DNA of 64,000 nucleotides, from assembly GCF_000092025.1 (NCBI RefSeq), contig NC_003062.2, forward strand, positions 184,001-248,000. Direction: 5' to 3'. Positions within the stretch are counted from its first letter, which is position 1; each line of letters opens with the position of its first letter. Under the pieces are notes generated by a model, which ran no database searches, had not been told where the DNA came from, and was given only the letters and a program-made list of their open reading frames with translations. The translations under genes and the position numbers were made by a program. This document shows positions 19,203 to 27,570 of the stretch, piece by piece. The DNA comes from Agrobacterium fabrum str. C58 (GTDB lineage Bacteria; Pseudomonadota; Alphaproteobacteria; Rhizobiales; Rhizobiaceae).

Positions 19203-20114
19203 CTACTTGGCGAAACCGTTCTTTGTCAGGAAGTCCATCGCCACCGTCTTCGCCTGCTCGCCGCCCACCTGCACGCGGGCATTCAGATCCTGCAGGGTTG
19301 CGAGATCAAGCTTTTCGAACACGGGCTTCAGCAGCTCCTCGATATTGGGGTGCTTTTTCAAAACCTCTTCGCGAATGATCGGCGCGGGCTGATAGACCGG
19401 CTGCACATGCTTGTCGTCTTCCAGAACCACAAGGCCGGAAGGGGCAATGCCGCCATCCGTGCCATAGACCATGGCGGCATTGGCATTGTTCGTCTGGTTC
19501 GCGGCGGCGGCGATCGTCGCCGCGGTGTCACCACCGGAAAGCGTGATCAGCTGATCCGGCTTCATGGTGAAACCATAGGTCGTCTGAAAGGCGGGCAGAG
19601 CAGCGGCGGAATTGACGAATTCGGAGGAAGCAGCGAGAACGACCGTGCCGCCACCGGCGACATATTTGCCGAAGTCGGAAAGCGTCTTGAGATTGTTCTT
19701 GTCGGCGACATCCTTGCGCAGCGCGATCGCCCAGGTGTTGTTGGCAGGCGAGGGCGCAAGCCAGACAATCTTGTTGGCGTCATAGTCGAGTGTTTTTGCC
19801 TCTTCATAGCCTTTGGCGGCATCCTTCCAGAGCGGGTCATCCGCCTTGGAGAAAAAGAAGGCGGCATTGCCGGTATATTCCGGATAGATGTCGATCTCGC
19901 CCGCGGTGATCGCTTTTCTTACGACCGGGGTAGCGCCGAGCTGGATGCGATCCGTCGTCTCGATCTTGTTCTGGTTGAGAACGGCGAGAATGATGTTGCC
20001 GAGAACGCCGCCCTCGGTGTCGATCTTCGATGACACCACCACCTGCGCCTGAGCGATGGAAACAGAAAAGGCAAGCGCAAGTCCGGCGCCCGTCAACGTC
20101 ATCAAGCGGTTCAT
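19203..20114 (-). CDS. yehZ: Osmoprotectant-type ABC transporter substrate-binding protein (YehZ/OsmF-like)
   Basis: This 303-residue periplasmic binding protein of the OpuAC family has a signal peptide (core LTGAGLALAFSVSIAQA, cleavage near residue 23) and then VVVSSKIDTEGGVLGNIIL, IYPEYTGNAAFFF and DDKHVQPVYQPAPIIREEVL, matching OsmF/YehZ. It is the first gene of the operon, with GGAGG before its ATG. YehZ-type systems transport betaine-like osmolytes with low affinity in other bacteria; the exact ligand here is unknown. A gene-free gap of about 150 bp follows upstream. Confidence 0.87.
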   Translation of the reverse strand: MNRLMTLTGAGLALAFSVSIAQAQVVVSSKIDTEGGVLGNIILAVLNQNKIETTDRIQLGATPVVRKAITAGEIDIYPEYTGNAAFFFSKADDPLWKDAAKGYEEAKTLDYDANKIVWLAPSPANNTWAIALRKDVADKNNLKTLSDFGKYVAGGGTVVLAASSEFVNSAAALPAFQTTYGFTMKPDQLITLSGGDTAATIAAAANQTNNANAAMVYGTDGGIAPSGLVVLEDDKHVQPVYQPAPIIREEVLKKHPNIEELLKPVFEKLDLATLQDLNARVQVGGEQAKTVAMDFLTKNGFAK

Positions 20115-20264
20115 GAATAGTCCTCCGGTGGGTCAGCCTGCCGAACAGGCGAAAAATCGCCGCCGCAATTGCGGCGAAGTATCAACGGCCGGAAGAAAAA
20201 AAGGTTGCACGCCATCCGCATTTTTGCGTCGATGGCTCCTGTCGGCACGGATGGCCAGTGTTCG

Positions 20265-21380
20265 TCAGGTGTCGCCGTCCCGTTTGCGCGCATCTTTGCC
20301 CATGACGAGGGGCATCAGCACGGACAAGAAGAGAAGCCGGATGACATGATGCGAACCGACATAGGCGGTATCGGCATGCATCATCACCGCCATGGCCGCC
20401 ATGGTTTCGAGACCGCCCGGCGCATAGGCGATCATGACGGCATTGAGCGGAACACCTGTCACGCGTGAAATCAGCCAGGCAATGGTGCCTGCAATCACCA
20501 TCACGGCAATGGTGACCACGAAGCCGGCCAGAAAGCCCTTGCGCACTTCCATCAGCGAGACATTCGAAAAGCGCGTGCCGATGAGGCAGCCGATCAGCAC
20601 ATAGACCGGCAGGCTGAGCCAGCTGGGCACGCCACCTTCGGTGAGGCCGGTAATATGTGTGCCGATGGAGATCGCAACGCCACCAAGCAACAGGGCGGCG
20701 GGAAATTTCCAGCGCAGGAAAAGCCATCCAGTCAGAAGCGAGGCGGCGATGGTGAGCGCCAGCGTAAAAAAGCCCATTGGCGGGTTTGTGATCAAGGGTT
20801 CCGTGCTGACCAGATCGAAATATTCGACGATCAGCGGCACGGAAAGCGTTAGCGCCAGCACGCGCACGCTCTGCACAATGCTGACGGTCGCAAGGTCGCT
20901 TTTCGTCTCGGCACCGAGGCTGATGATGTAGCTGAGATGGCCGGGGGAAGCGCCGAGCATCGCCGTTGTCCGGTCGTAACCGAAACCGTAATGCAGGATC
21001 CAGTAAGCGACGTAGAGCATGATCACGACGGCGACGAGCACGACGATGAAACTCAATGGCCATGTCTTTGCGGCATCGATAACCGAAGGCGTGACACTCG
21101 TTCCCATGGAAATGCCGACGACGACGAAACAGGCGTTGCGGATGAAGGCGGGAATTCCGAGCTTGACACCCGCCAGTCCGGTGATGGTTACCGCGAGCGC
21201 CGGTCCCGAAAGAAAGGGGGCGGGAATATGCAGCAGGCTGGCAAGCAGTGCGCCCATGCTGCCGACAAGGGCGGTAAGCGCAAATGTATGGAACTCAGGC
21301 TTGATGATCATTGCGACGCTGGTTGGTTGCTTGAAAAAGCTCGCGACCAAATGCGCCGCTTCCTTCCGCGACGTCAACAC
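20265..21380 (-). CDS. AbrB-family membrane protein (formerly 'putative ammonia monooxygenase')
   Basis: The 371-residue protein is almost entirely hydrophobic, with about ten membrane segments arranged as two similar halves, each containing a Gly/Pro-rich re-entrant stretch (for example AMLGASPGHLSYIISLGAETKSDLA and VMIAYAPGGLETMAAMAVMM). That is the AbrB duplication membrane family. The old name ammonia monooxygenase has no biochemical basis; a transporter-like role is likelier. The furthest start is GTG 21380; ATG 21311 (MIIKPEFHTF) begins just before the first membrane helix and is a realistic alternative. Confidence 0.75.
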   Translation of the reverse strand: MLTSRKEAAHLVASFFKQPTSVAMIIKPEFHTFALTALVGSMGALLASLLHIPAPFLSGPALAVTITGLAGVKLGIPAFIRNACFVVVGISMGTSVTPSVIDAAKTWPLSFIVVLVAVVIMLYVAYWILHYGFGYDRTTAMLGASPGHLSYIISLGAETKSDLATVSIVQSVRVLALTLSVPLIVEYFDLVSTEPLITNPPMGFFTLALTIAASLLTGWLFLRWKFPAALLLGGVAISIGTHITGLTEGGVPSWLSLPVYVLIGCLIGTRFSNVSLMEVRKGFLAGFVVTIAVMVIAGTIAWLISRVTGVPLNAVMIAYAPGGLETMAAMAVMMHADTAYVGSHHVIRLLFLSVLMPLVMGKDARKRDGDT

Positions 21381-21424
21381 GCGGGACTAAAAATATTATA
21401 TTTCCTGCACATTCGATAAAAGAA

Positions 21425-21451
21425 AAGCCCGTGACTTGTGGCCACGGGCTT
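21425..21451 (-). terminator. Rho-independent terminator of rirA
   Basis: AAGCCCGTG and CACGGGCTT form a 9-bp stem with a 9-nt loop; on the minus strand the hairpin is followed by TTTTCTTTTATC. It lies about 30 bp after the rirA stop codon. Confidence 0.85.
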
Positions 21452-21479
21452 GGCAATTGCCGGATAAATTATGGAACGA

Positions 21480-21950
21480 TCAGGCTGCCGGAAGTGCGGC
21501 AATCTTCGGCATTTCCGTATCGATCCCGAGCAGGAAGTTGATCTGCGGGCGCGCCTTGACGAGATCATCGATCGAATATTCCGCCAGTACATCAAAGAAG
21601 GCATTCAGCGCCTTGCGCAGCGCCGAGTTCAGGCCGCAGCTGTCCACGAGCGGACATTCCACGGCGCCGTCCTCAAAGCACTCAGCCATGGCGAAGCTGT
21701 CTTCGGTTACACGAACGACGTCAAACAGGCTGATTTTTTCGGCAGGTTTGCCAAGGCGCACGCCGCCATTGCGGCCACGCACGGTTTCCACGAGGCCCGC
21801 CTTGTTGAGCGGCTGCAGGATCTTGAAAAGGAACAGCTCAGATACGCCGTAAGCCCTGGCGATCTCCGGAATGCGGCTCAACTTGCCTTCATTCGCAGCG
21901 CAATACATCAACATGCGAACGGCATAGTTGGTCTGTTTGGTCAAACGCAT
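21480..21950 (-). CDS. rirA: RirA, rhizobial iron regulator (Rrf2 family, Fe-S)
   Basis: RirA is the Rrf2-family repressor that shuts down iron uptake when iron is sufficient, sensing it with a [4Fe-4S] cluster. The 156-residue protein starts MRLTKQTNYAVRMLMYCAAN, has the Rrf2 winged helix with RGRNGGVRLGKP, and keeps the three cluster cysteines at residues 91, 99 and 105 (AECFEDGAVECPLVDSCG). It diverges from fbpA, an iron-transport gene, which fits its role. A dyad TAACTC-n8-GAGTTA (21961-21980) sits just upstream and could be autoregulatory. Confidence 0.95.
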   Translation of the reverse strand: MRLTKQTNYAVRMLMYCAANEGKLSRIPEIARAYGVSELFLFKILQPLNKAGLVETVRGRNGGVRLGKPAEKISLFDVVRVTEDSFAMAECFEDGAVECPLVDSCGLNSALRKALNAFFDVLAEYSIDDLVKARPQINFLLGIDTEMPKIAALPAA

Positions 21951-21989
21951 GCTGGTCTCCTAACTCTCAATGTGGAGTTATATAGTCTC

Positions 21990-22024
21990 TTTTTCAGTTT
22001 AGAACAATTCCAGAAACTGAAAAA
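21990..22024. promoter_or_regulatory. 11-bp inverted repeat containing an Irr (ICE)-like box between rirA and fbpA
   Basis: TTTTTCAGTTT and AAACTGAAAAA are perfect inverted arms with a 13-bp spacer. Nested in the repeat at 21998-22014 is TTTAGAA-CAA-TTCCAGA, which matches the rhizobial iron-control-element consensus (TTTAGAA and its complement TTCTAAA) at 12 of 14 arm positions. This suggests control of fbpA and/or rirA by Irr as well as RirA. It is a motif match only. Confidence 0.5.
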
Positions 22025-22123
22025 ACTGGCATCCATCCGATATTTCTCGAACAGCCTTGTTGACCGCCCTCATGATTCATGAACAAACAAGTCAAGAATC
22101 GGAATGTAATGGAGGCATTCATA

Positions 22124-23173
22124 ATGGCAAGCTTGAAATCACGCTTTTCCGCTGCCGTTTTTTCAGGGCTGACGATCCTTTCCCTCGCGCCCGCCGCTCT
22201 GGCAGAGGGGGAGGTTAACGTCTATTCCTATCGCCAACCTGAACTGATCCAGCCGCTGCTCGATGCCTTCACCAAGGAAACCGGGATCGAGACGAACGTC
22301 CTCTTTCTCGACAAGGGGCTGGTGGAACGCATCCAGGCAGAGGGCGTCAACTCACCTGCGGATGTGCTGCTGACGGTCGATATCGCCCGTCTCGTCGAGG
22401 CGAAAGAGGGCAAGGTCACGCAGCCGGTTCTGGCTGATCCTGTCATCGAAAAGGATATTCCCGCCAATCTGCGTGATCCGGAGGGCGAATGGTTTGGCCT
22501 CACGACCCGCGGCCGGGTTGTCTATGCTTCGAAGGAGCGGGTGACCCAGAAGGATATTACCTATGAAGAGCTTGCCGACCCGAAATGGAAGGGCAAGATC
22601 TGCATCCGCGATGGTCAGCACTCCTACAATATCGCGCTGATTGCCTCGATGATCGCCCATCACGGCGTCGATTATACACGCACATGGCTGACGGGCCTGA
22701 AGAATAATCTCGCCCGCAAGCCTGATGGAACCGACCGCAGCCAGGCGAAATCGATCTTTTCCGGCGAATGCGATATCGCGCTCGGCAATACCTATTATGT
22801 CGGCTTGATGCTGACCAATGATCAGGAACCGGACGAAAAAATATGGGCGGGTTCGGTGCGGGTAATCTTCCCCAATGCTGGCGATCGCGGCACGCATGTG
22901 AATATTTCCGGCATGGCCCTGACAAAATATGCGCCCAACAGGGACAATGCGCTGAAGCTGATGGAATTCCTGGCCTCGCGGGAGGCACAGGAAATCTACG
23001 CCAAGCAGGTCTTCGAATATCCGGTACTGTCGGGTGCGGAGCCGTCCGACGTCGTTAAAGGGTTCGGCCCCATCAATCCTGACAAGCTGCCGCTGACGGA
23101 CATTGCCGCTCATCGCAAACAGGCTTCAGAGCTGGTGGACGAAGTGGGTTTCAACGACGGCCCGACCAACTGA
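22124..23173 (+). CDS. fbpA: Ferric iron ABC transporter substrate-binding protein
   Basis: This 349-residue periplasmic protein of the FbpA/AfuA class has a signal peptide (cleavage after ALAEG, about residue 26) then GEVNVYSYRQPELIQPLL. The conserved tyrosine pair of the iron site is visible as GNTYYVGLM near residue 225. The start at 22124 is chosen because GGAGG lies 8 bp before it; an open frame extends 15 codons further upstream without support. No permease or ATPase gene is next to it, so the binding protein must work with a transporter encoded elsewhere. Expected to be repressed by RirA in high iron. Confidence 0.9.
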   Translation: MASLKSRFSAAVFSGLTILSLAPAALAEGEVNVYSYRQPELIQPLLDAFTKETGIETNVLFLDKGLVERIQAEGVNSPADVLLTVDIARLVEAKEGKVTQPVLADPVIEKDIPANLRDPEGEWFGLTTRGRVVYASKERVTQKDITYEELADPKWKGKICIRDGQHSYNIALIASMIAHHGVDYTRTWLTGLKNNLARKPDGTDRSQAKSIFSGECDIALGNTYYVGLMLTNDQEPDEKIWAGSVRVIFPNAGDRGTHVNISGMALTKYAPNRDNALKLMEFLASREAQEIYAKQVFEYPVLSGAEPSDVVKGFGPINPDKLPLTDIAAHRKQASELVDEVGFNDGPTN

Positions 23174-23189
23174 CGCCGTTTTCGCAATA

Positions 23190-23212
23190 CCGGCGGGTCA
23201 ATTGCCCGCCGG
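23190..23212. terminator. GC-rich hairpin between convergent fbpA and the M48 gene
   Basis: CCGGCGGG-TCAATTG-CCCGCCGG is an 8-bp perfect stem. The stop codon of the minus-strand protease gene lies in the loop. T-tracts are weak on both sides, so efficiency is uncertain. Confidence 0.5.
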
Positions 23213-24268
23213 CTTGTTATCCAGTGACGCATTGTAATCAATGATAGCCTTGCGCCTTTGCGGCGTTCCGGGGTGGGTAGAGATGATGCTGGTGCCGCCC
23301 TTGTCGCCGAGTTTTTCCTCCAGCAGCGCAAAGAAACGTTCGATGGCGGTGGGGTCTAGATCGGCCTTTCGCATCAGCTCGACTGAGCGCTGATCCGCCT
23401 GCCGCTCGGCATCGCGTGAATGCGAGAGCGCCAGAAGACCGCCGCCCTGGGTGAGAATATCTTCCATGGCCGAACCGACATCGCCGGCAATGAGCATGAC
23501 AAGACCGGCGACGCCGGCGGCGCGATAAAGCTGCCGCAGGCTGTGTTCATATTCCACATGGCCGATTTCATGCGCGAGAACCCCGATAATCATTTGTCTG
23601 TCGCCGCCTGCCAGCTCGACCAGTTCATCCGTCAAGACCAGCGTCCCGTCCGGCAGCGCGAAGGCATTGGGGCCGATATAACCGCCTTTGCGGAAATTCA
23701 GCTTGTAGTCCTCAGGCGAACCTTCCGCATGGGCGGCAATCCGGGAAAATTGCACGCGGATGGCATTCTGCTCTTCCAGTGGCAACTCGCTCGCGGAGAA
23801 GACCGTTTGATCCAAAGCCTGCATGGTACTGGCCGACATGATTTTTGGAACGATTGGCGGGGTCATGGCAACCGCCAGTTCCACCACAGCCGGAAGCGCC
23901 AGCTTGTAGGTGCCATAAGCCAGAAGAACGGCTGCGGCGGTGATGCCGATCAGCCTGGGGCGGAATTGCTCCAGCCGGTGCACAAATCCCGCGCGTTTGG
24001 GGAGGTATAGACCGAGCAGACGGTCAACGCCCTCATTGTCGCTTGTTTCGAACAATGACCCATCGGGAAAATGAATCTCTCGCGGAATGGTACCCACGCG
24101 GTGGCTGATCTCCACCGCTTTTATCTCGGCCTTGGTTATGACGTGATTGTCTTTTGCGTCAAGAACGAGAAGGAGCGTGCCGCCGTGCCTCAGCCTGGCG
24201 GCACTGGAAAGGTTAGAGCGTGCGGCATACCATTCTCCAGAAACGGTTTCTCGGGGATCAGAAGCCAA
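23198..24268 (-). CDS. M48-family membrane-associated metalloprotease
   Basis: This is a zinc protease of 356 residues with the HExxH motif (VLAHEIGHVEYEHSL) and the third ligand Glu in the DAERQADQRSVELM segment downstream. A membrane helix lies near residues 100-120, before the catalytic domain; related YfgC/BepA or YcaL-type proteases act in envelope quality control. The TTG start at 24268 has GGAAGG seven bases upstream and overlaps the end of the DUF898 gene by 11 bp. An open frame extends further upstream but lies inside that gene. Function of the pair is unknown. Confidence 0.82.
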   Translation of the reverse strand: MASDPRETVSGEWYAARSNLSSAARLRHGGTLLLVLDAKDNHVITKAEIKAVEISHRVGTIPREIHFPDGSLFETSDNEGVDRLLGLYLPKRAGFVHRLEQFRPRLIGITAAAVLLAYGTYKLALPAVVELAVAMTPPIVPKIMSASTMQALDQTVFSASELPLEEQNAIRVQFSRIAAHAEGSPEDYKLNFRKGGYIGPNAFALPDGTLVLTDELVELAGGDRQMIIGVLAHEIGHVEYEHSLRQLYRAAGVAGLVMLIAGDVGSAMEDILTQGGGLLALSHSRDAERQADQRSVELMRKADLDPTAIERFFALLEEKLGDKGGTSIISTHPGTPQRRKAIIDYNASLDNKPAGN

Positions 24269-25361
24269 ATTCGAAACCTTCCATATCCATATATTCGGCG
24301 CTGACGGCCGCACCCGTCGCTTCCATCGAGGAGAGAACCTCCCCCATATCGCCCTTGAAGCTGATCCCCATCCGCTCAACCGCATATTGCGCTTCGCGCA
24401 CTGCCGCCCATGGTCGCATAAGGCCGAAGGTGAAGATCGTAACGATCAAGTTGGAGAAGACAATCCAGAGGTAGCGGCCCCGATGAAGGTCGCTATGCAA
24501 TTCGTGCTTTCCGTCAAGCAGCGTGGAAGACACAACTACATTACGAACACCAGCTTTGTACACGGTACTGGCGAAACCATAGATGAGCATTGCCACGAGG
24601 AGGTTGATCAAGATTTGGCCCAGACCAAATAGTGTAACTATCTCATAATTTTCTGGAGCAGTCGCAAGTTCGCGCGATCCTATTCCGGCAGCCTGCACCA
24701 AAACCATAGCGAGAAATATCAAGAGGAAAACCGCAAGCACGCCTCCAACCACCACGAGCAAAGCGGGGATGATCCAGGCACGGTAGAGTGCGCCAATCTT
24801 CGGATCAGTGCTAAATCGTCGATCGCCATAATGCAGGTTGCTGACGATATAGCGGTTTGCCCAGCGGCTCGCCAAAGGCGCCAGAATACCTATGGAAAGG
24901 AGCGCAACGAAACTGCCAAGCAGGATGGAGACGAAAGCGCCCCAGGCGGTGCCGACGAAATCAAACCGGACATTACGGTAGCTGGTCACTCGCGCGTTAA
25001 AACGAATGCTACGCGTGATCACCCAAGGGAGAAAGATTAAGAGCAGGATCGTCGGCGCGAAGACTAGAAATGGATGGATGAGGCCGACGAGTTGCGAAAA
25101 GACGATGAAGGCAAAGGCAATCAGCCGCCCCTTGAAGATTTGTCCGCCGGTGGCGTGATAACCGAAGGCGCGGCCAGCCAATAGGGTATTACCATTGAAG
25201 TAGCGCTTTCGGCGCACCTTGGCCCACGCGGAATAGATACCCAATGTCATGATCGTCAGAAGGATATTGACGATCCAGATGCCGAAATATTCCTTCGCAT
25301 TTCCATTGAAAGAGCCGCGTTCAATTGCGTGCCGGTCGGCACTGACAGAGATGTCGTTCAT
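24258..25361 (-). CDS. DUF898 (YjgN-family) inner-membrane protein
   Basis: This 367-residue polytopic protein has the DUF898 opening pattern (FNGNAKEYFGIWIVNILLTI then TLGIYSAWAKVRRKRYFNGNT), repeated in weaker form in the second half (YLWIVFSNLIVTIFTFGLMRPWAAVREAQY). About six membrane segments are visible. The family is named after E. coli YjgN and has no established function. It is cotranslated with the M48 protease downstream, a pairing that suggests a shared membrane-maintenance role. Codon use is a little less GC-rich than in neighbours. Confidence 0.82.
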   Translation of the reverse strand: MNDISVSADRHAIERGSFNGNAKEYFGIWIVNILLTIMTLGIYSAWAKVRRKRYFNGNTLLAGRAFGYHATGGQIFKGRLIAFAFIVFSQLVGLIHPFLVFAPTILLLIFLPWVITRSIRFNARVTSYRNVRFDFVGTAWGAFVSILLGSFVALLSIGILAPLASRWANRYIVSNLHYGDRRFSTDPKIGALYRAWIIPALLVVVGGVLAVFLLIFLAMVLVQAAGIGSRELATAPENYEIVTLFGLGQILINLLVAMLIYGFASTVYKAGVRNVVVSSTLLDGKHELHSDLHRGRYLWIVFSNLIVTIFTFGLMRPWAAVREAQYAVERMGISFKGDMGEVLSSMEATGAAVSAEYMDMEGFEFGF

Positions 25362-25527
25362 AAAGCCCCCTTGACACGCATACTCCGGGTCTAGCGAGTT
25401 TTACAAACACTAGATGGCCCGTGTTGCAGCATCCCCGCCATGCCACGATGCATGTTGTAGAAGACAATAGCTCTAATTGAAATATATCTGGTTAAAAAAC
25501 TTGAATAAACTATTTGTACTTGTGCTA

Positions 25528-25561
25528 AAAAAGCCCCGCTGCAACAACAGCGGGGCTTTTT
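25528..25561. terminator. Bidirectional rho-independent terminator of mmsA
   Basis: AAAAAGCCCCGCTG and CAGCGGGGCTTTTT form a 14-bp perfect stem with a 6-nt loop and A/T tracts on both sides, 24 bp after the mmsA stop. The 220-bp gap up to the DUF898 gene holds nothing else I can support. Confidence 0.92.
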
Positions 25562-25584
25562 ATCCTGTCTACCGGCTTTCCGGC

Positions 25585-27081
25585 TTATTTCATCGTCGGC
25601 ATGACGAATTCGGCACCGGACTTGATGCCGGACGGCCAGCGCGAGGTGATCGTTTTGGTTTTCGTCCAGAACTTGATGGAATCCGTGCCGTGCTGGTTGA
25701 GATCGCCGAAGCTTGAAGCCTTCCAGCCGCCGAAGGAGTGATAGGCGAGCGGAACCGGGATCGGAACGTTGATGCCGATCATGCCGATATTGATACGGCT
25801 TGCGAAGTCACGGGCAGCGTCGCCGTCACGGGTGTAGATCGCGACGCCATTGCCATATTCGTGCTTCATCGGCAGTTCCAGCGCATCTTCGTAGTTCTTG
25901 GCACGAACGACGGACAGAACCGGTCCGAAAATTTCCGTCTTGTAGATGTCCATGTCGGGGGTGACGTGGTCAAACAGGCAGCCGCCGACGAAATAGCCAT
26001 CCTCATAACCCTGAAGTTTGAAATCACGGCCGTCGACCAGCAGCTTCGCACCCTGCTCGACACCGCTGTCGATCAGGCCCCTGACGCGCGTCTGGGCTTC
26101 CTTGGTGACGAGCGGGCCCATATCGGCCTTGTCGTCTGTGTAGGGGCCGATTCTGAGGCTTTCGATCTGCGGAATGAGCTTTTCGACAAGACGATTGGCC
26201 GTATCTTCACCGACCGGAACCGCAACGGAAACGGCCATGCAGCGCTCGCCGGCCGAACCGTAACCAGCGCCCATCAATGCGTTCACGGCCTGATCGAGAT
26301 CGGCATCCGGCATGATGATCATGTGGTTCTTCGCGCCGCCGAAGCATTGCGCGCGCTTGCCGTTCATGGCGGCGGTGCCGTAAACATAGCGGGCGATCGG
26401 CGTCGAGCCGACGAAGGAGACCGCGCCGATATCCGGGTCGGTAAGGATAGCGTCGACAGCACCCTTGTCGCCGTTGACGACGTTGAGCATGCCAGCCGGA
26501 AGGCCGGCTTCGATCATCAGTTCGGCAAGCCGGATTGGCAGCGACGGATCGCGCTCGGAAGGCTTGAGGATGAAGGCATTGCCACAGGCGATCGCCGGCG
26601 CGAACATCCACATCGGGATCATGCCGGGGAAGTTGAACGGGGTGATACCCGCGCCGATGCCGACCGGCTGGCGGATCGAATACATGTCGATGGCAGGGCC
26701 GGCGCCTTCGGTGAACTCACCCTTCTGCAGATGCGGAATGCCGCAGACGAATTCGCAGACTTCGAGGCCGCGGATGATATCACCCTTGGAATCCTCGACG
26801 GTCTTGCCGTGCTCGCTGGAGAGAAGAACCGCAAGCTCGTTGAGGTCGCGGTTCAGAAGTTCGACGAACTTGAAGAAAACGCGGGCGCGGCGCTGCGGGT
26901 TGGTGGCGGCCCACTTCGGCTGTGCCGCCTTGGCGCTTTCCACGGCGGCGCGCAGCTCGGCGTCGCTTGCAAGCGCGACAGTTGCCTGCACTTCGCCGGT
27001 TGCCGGGTTATAGACATTCGATGTGCGGCCGCTGGCGCCCGGCACATGCTTGCCATTAATGAAATGACCGATTTCCTTCAT
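25585..27081 (-). CDS. mmsA: Methylmalonate-semialdehyde dehydrogenase (CoA acylating)
   Basis: MmsA oxidises methylmalonate or malonate semialdehyde to propionyl- or acetyl-CoA in valine, beta-alanine and inositol degradation. The 498-residue aldehyde dehydrogenase shows GIGAGITPFNFPGMIPMWMF, FVGSTPIARYVY and the catalytic cysteine region GYGSAGERCMAVSVAVPVG. The CoA-dependent subfamily is supported by AFFAIN-like KNHMIIMPDAD. The chosen start MKEIGHFINGKHVPG is preceded by AGGA; a longer open frame upstream is not conserved-looking. It diverges from the monooxygenase-LysR pair. Confidence 0.92.
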   Translation of the reverse strand: MKEIGHFINGKHVPGASGRTSNVYNPATGEVQATVALASDAELRAAVESAKAAQPKWAATNPQRRARVFFKFVELLNRDLNELAVLLSSEHGKTVEDSKGDIIRGLEVCEFVCGIPHLQKGEFTEGAGPAIDMYSIRQPVGIGAGITPFNFPGMIPMWMFAPAIACGNAFILKPSERDPSLPIRLAELMIEAGLPAGMLNVVNGDKGAVDAILTDPDIGAVSFVGSTPIARYVYGTAAMNGKRAQCFGGAKNHMIIMPDADLDQAVNALMGAGYGSAGERCMAVSVAVPVGEDTANRLVEKLIPQIESLRIGPYTDDKADMGPLVTKEAQTRVRGLIDSGVEQGAKLLVDGRDFKLQGYEDGYFVGGCLFDHVTPDMDIYKTEIFGPVLSVVRAKNYEDALELPMKHEYGNGVAIYTRDGDAARDFASRINIGMIGINVPIPVPLAYHSFGGWKASSFGDLNQHGTDSIKFWTKTKTITSRWPSGIKSGAEFVMPTMK

Positions 27082-27206
27082 GGGTAATCCTCCGCGATTT
27101 TTTGATGGGTGCAGCATTGCACTTGAATTTGTACAAAGCAATGAACTCGGATAAGAAACCGTTGTGCGTAAATTAAAGTACGATAAGTGTTTTGAGGCGT
27201 TTCCTG

Positions 27207-27266
27207 ATGTCCGATAGCGGCGAGTTCGCCGACCAAAAAGAAAGTCAAAAAATTGGCGAGCGATGA
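27207..27266 (+). CDS. Possible 19-codon upstream ORF
   Basis: ATG 27207 opens a 19-residue frame (MSDSGEFADQKESQKIGER) with GAGG nine bases before it, ending at TGA 27264-27266, which overlaps the start region of the monooxygenase gene. It could be a leader peptide that couples translation or just a chance frame. No homology is claimed. Confidence 0.2.
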   Translation: MSDSGEFADQKESQKIGER

Positions 27267-27570
27267 ACCCGTCGTGAGGATGGCTGAAATAGAGATCGAT
27301 CCGACCCATCTGGAAGCCTATCGCAGATTGCTTGCAGAGGAAATCGAGGCTTCGGTCCGTCTCGAAAATGGCGTGCTTGCGTTAAACGCTGTGGCGATCA
27401 AAGGCAGCCCGGAAAAGCTTCGCATCCTCGAAGTTTATGCGAACCAGGCGGCATACGAGGCTCATCTGCAGACGCCGCACTTCCTGAAATACAAGGAGGG
27501 TGTGGCGGGAATGGTGACATCGCTCACTTTGATCGAGGTTGAACCCGTAATGATGCGCAGCAAGCCATGA
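27253..27570 (+). CDS. Antibiotic-biosynthesis-monooxygenase (ABM) domain protein
   Basis: The small protein (up to 105 residues) has the ABM alpha/beta-barrel half pattern: VRMAEIEIDPTHLEAYRRLLAEEIEASV, then LRILEVYANQAAYEAHLQTPHFLKYKEGV. Such proteins act as quinol or other monooxygenases or bind small ligands as dimers. The TTG at 27253 is the furthest start; GTG 27274 or ATG 27280 (MAEIEIDP) would also keep the domain. Its stop overlaps the LysR start by 4 bp. Confidence 0.8.
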   Translation: MASDEPVVRMAEIEIDPTHLEAYRRLLAEEIEASVRLENGVLALNAVAIKGSPEKLRILEVYANQAAYEAHLQTPHFLKYKEGVAGMVTSLTLIEVEPVMMRSKP

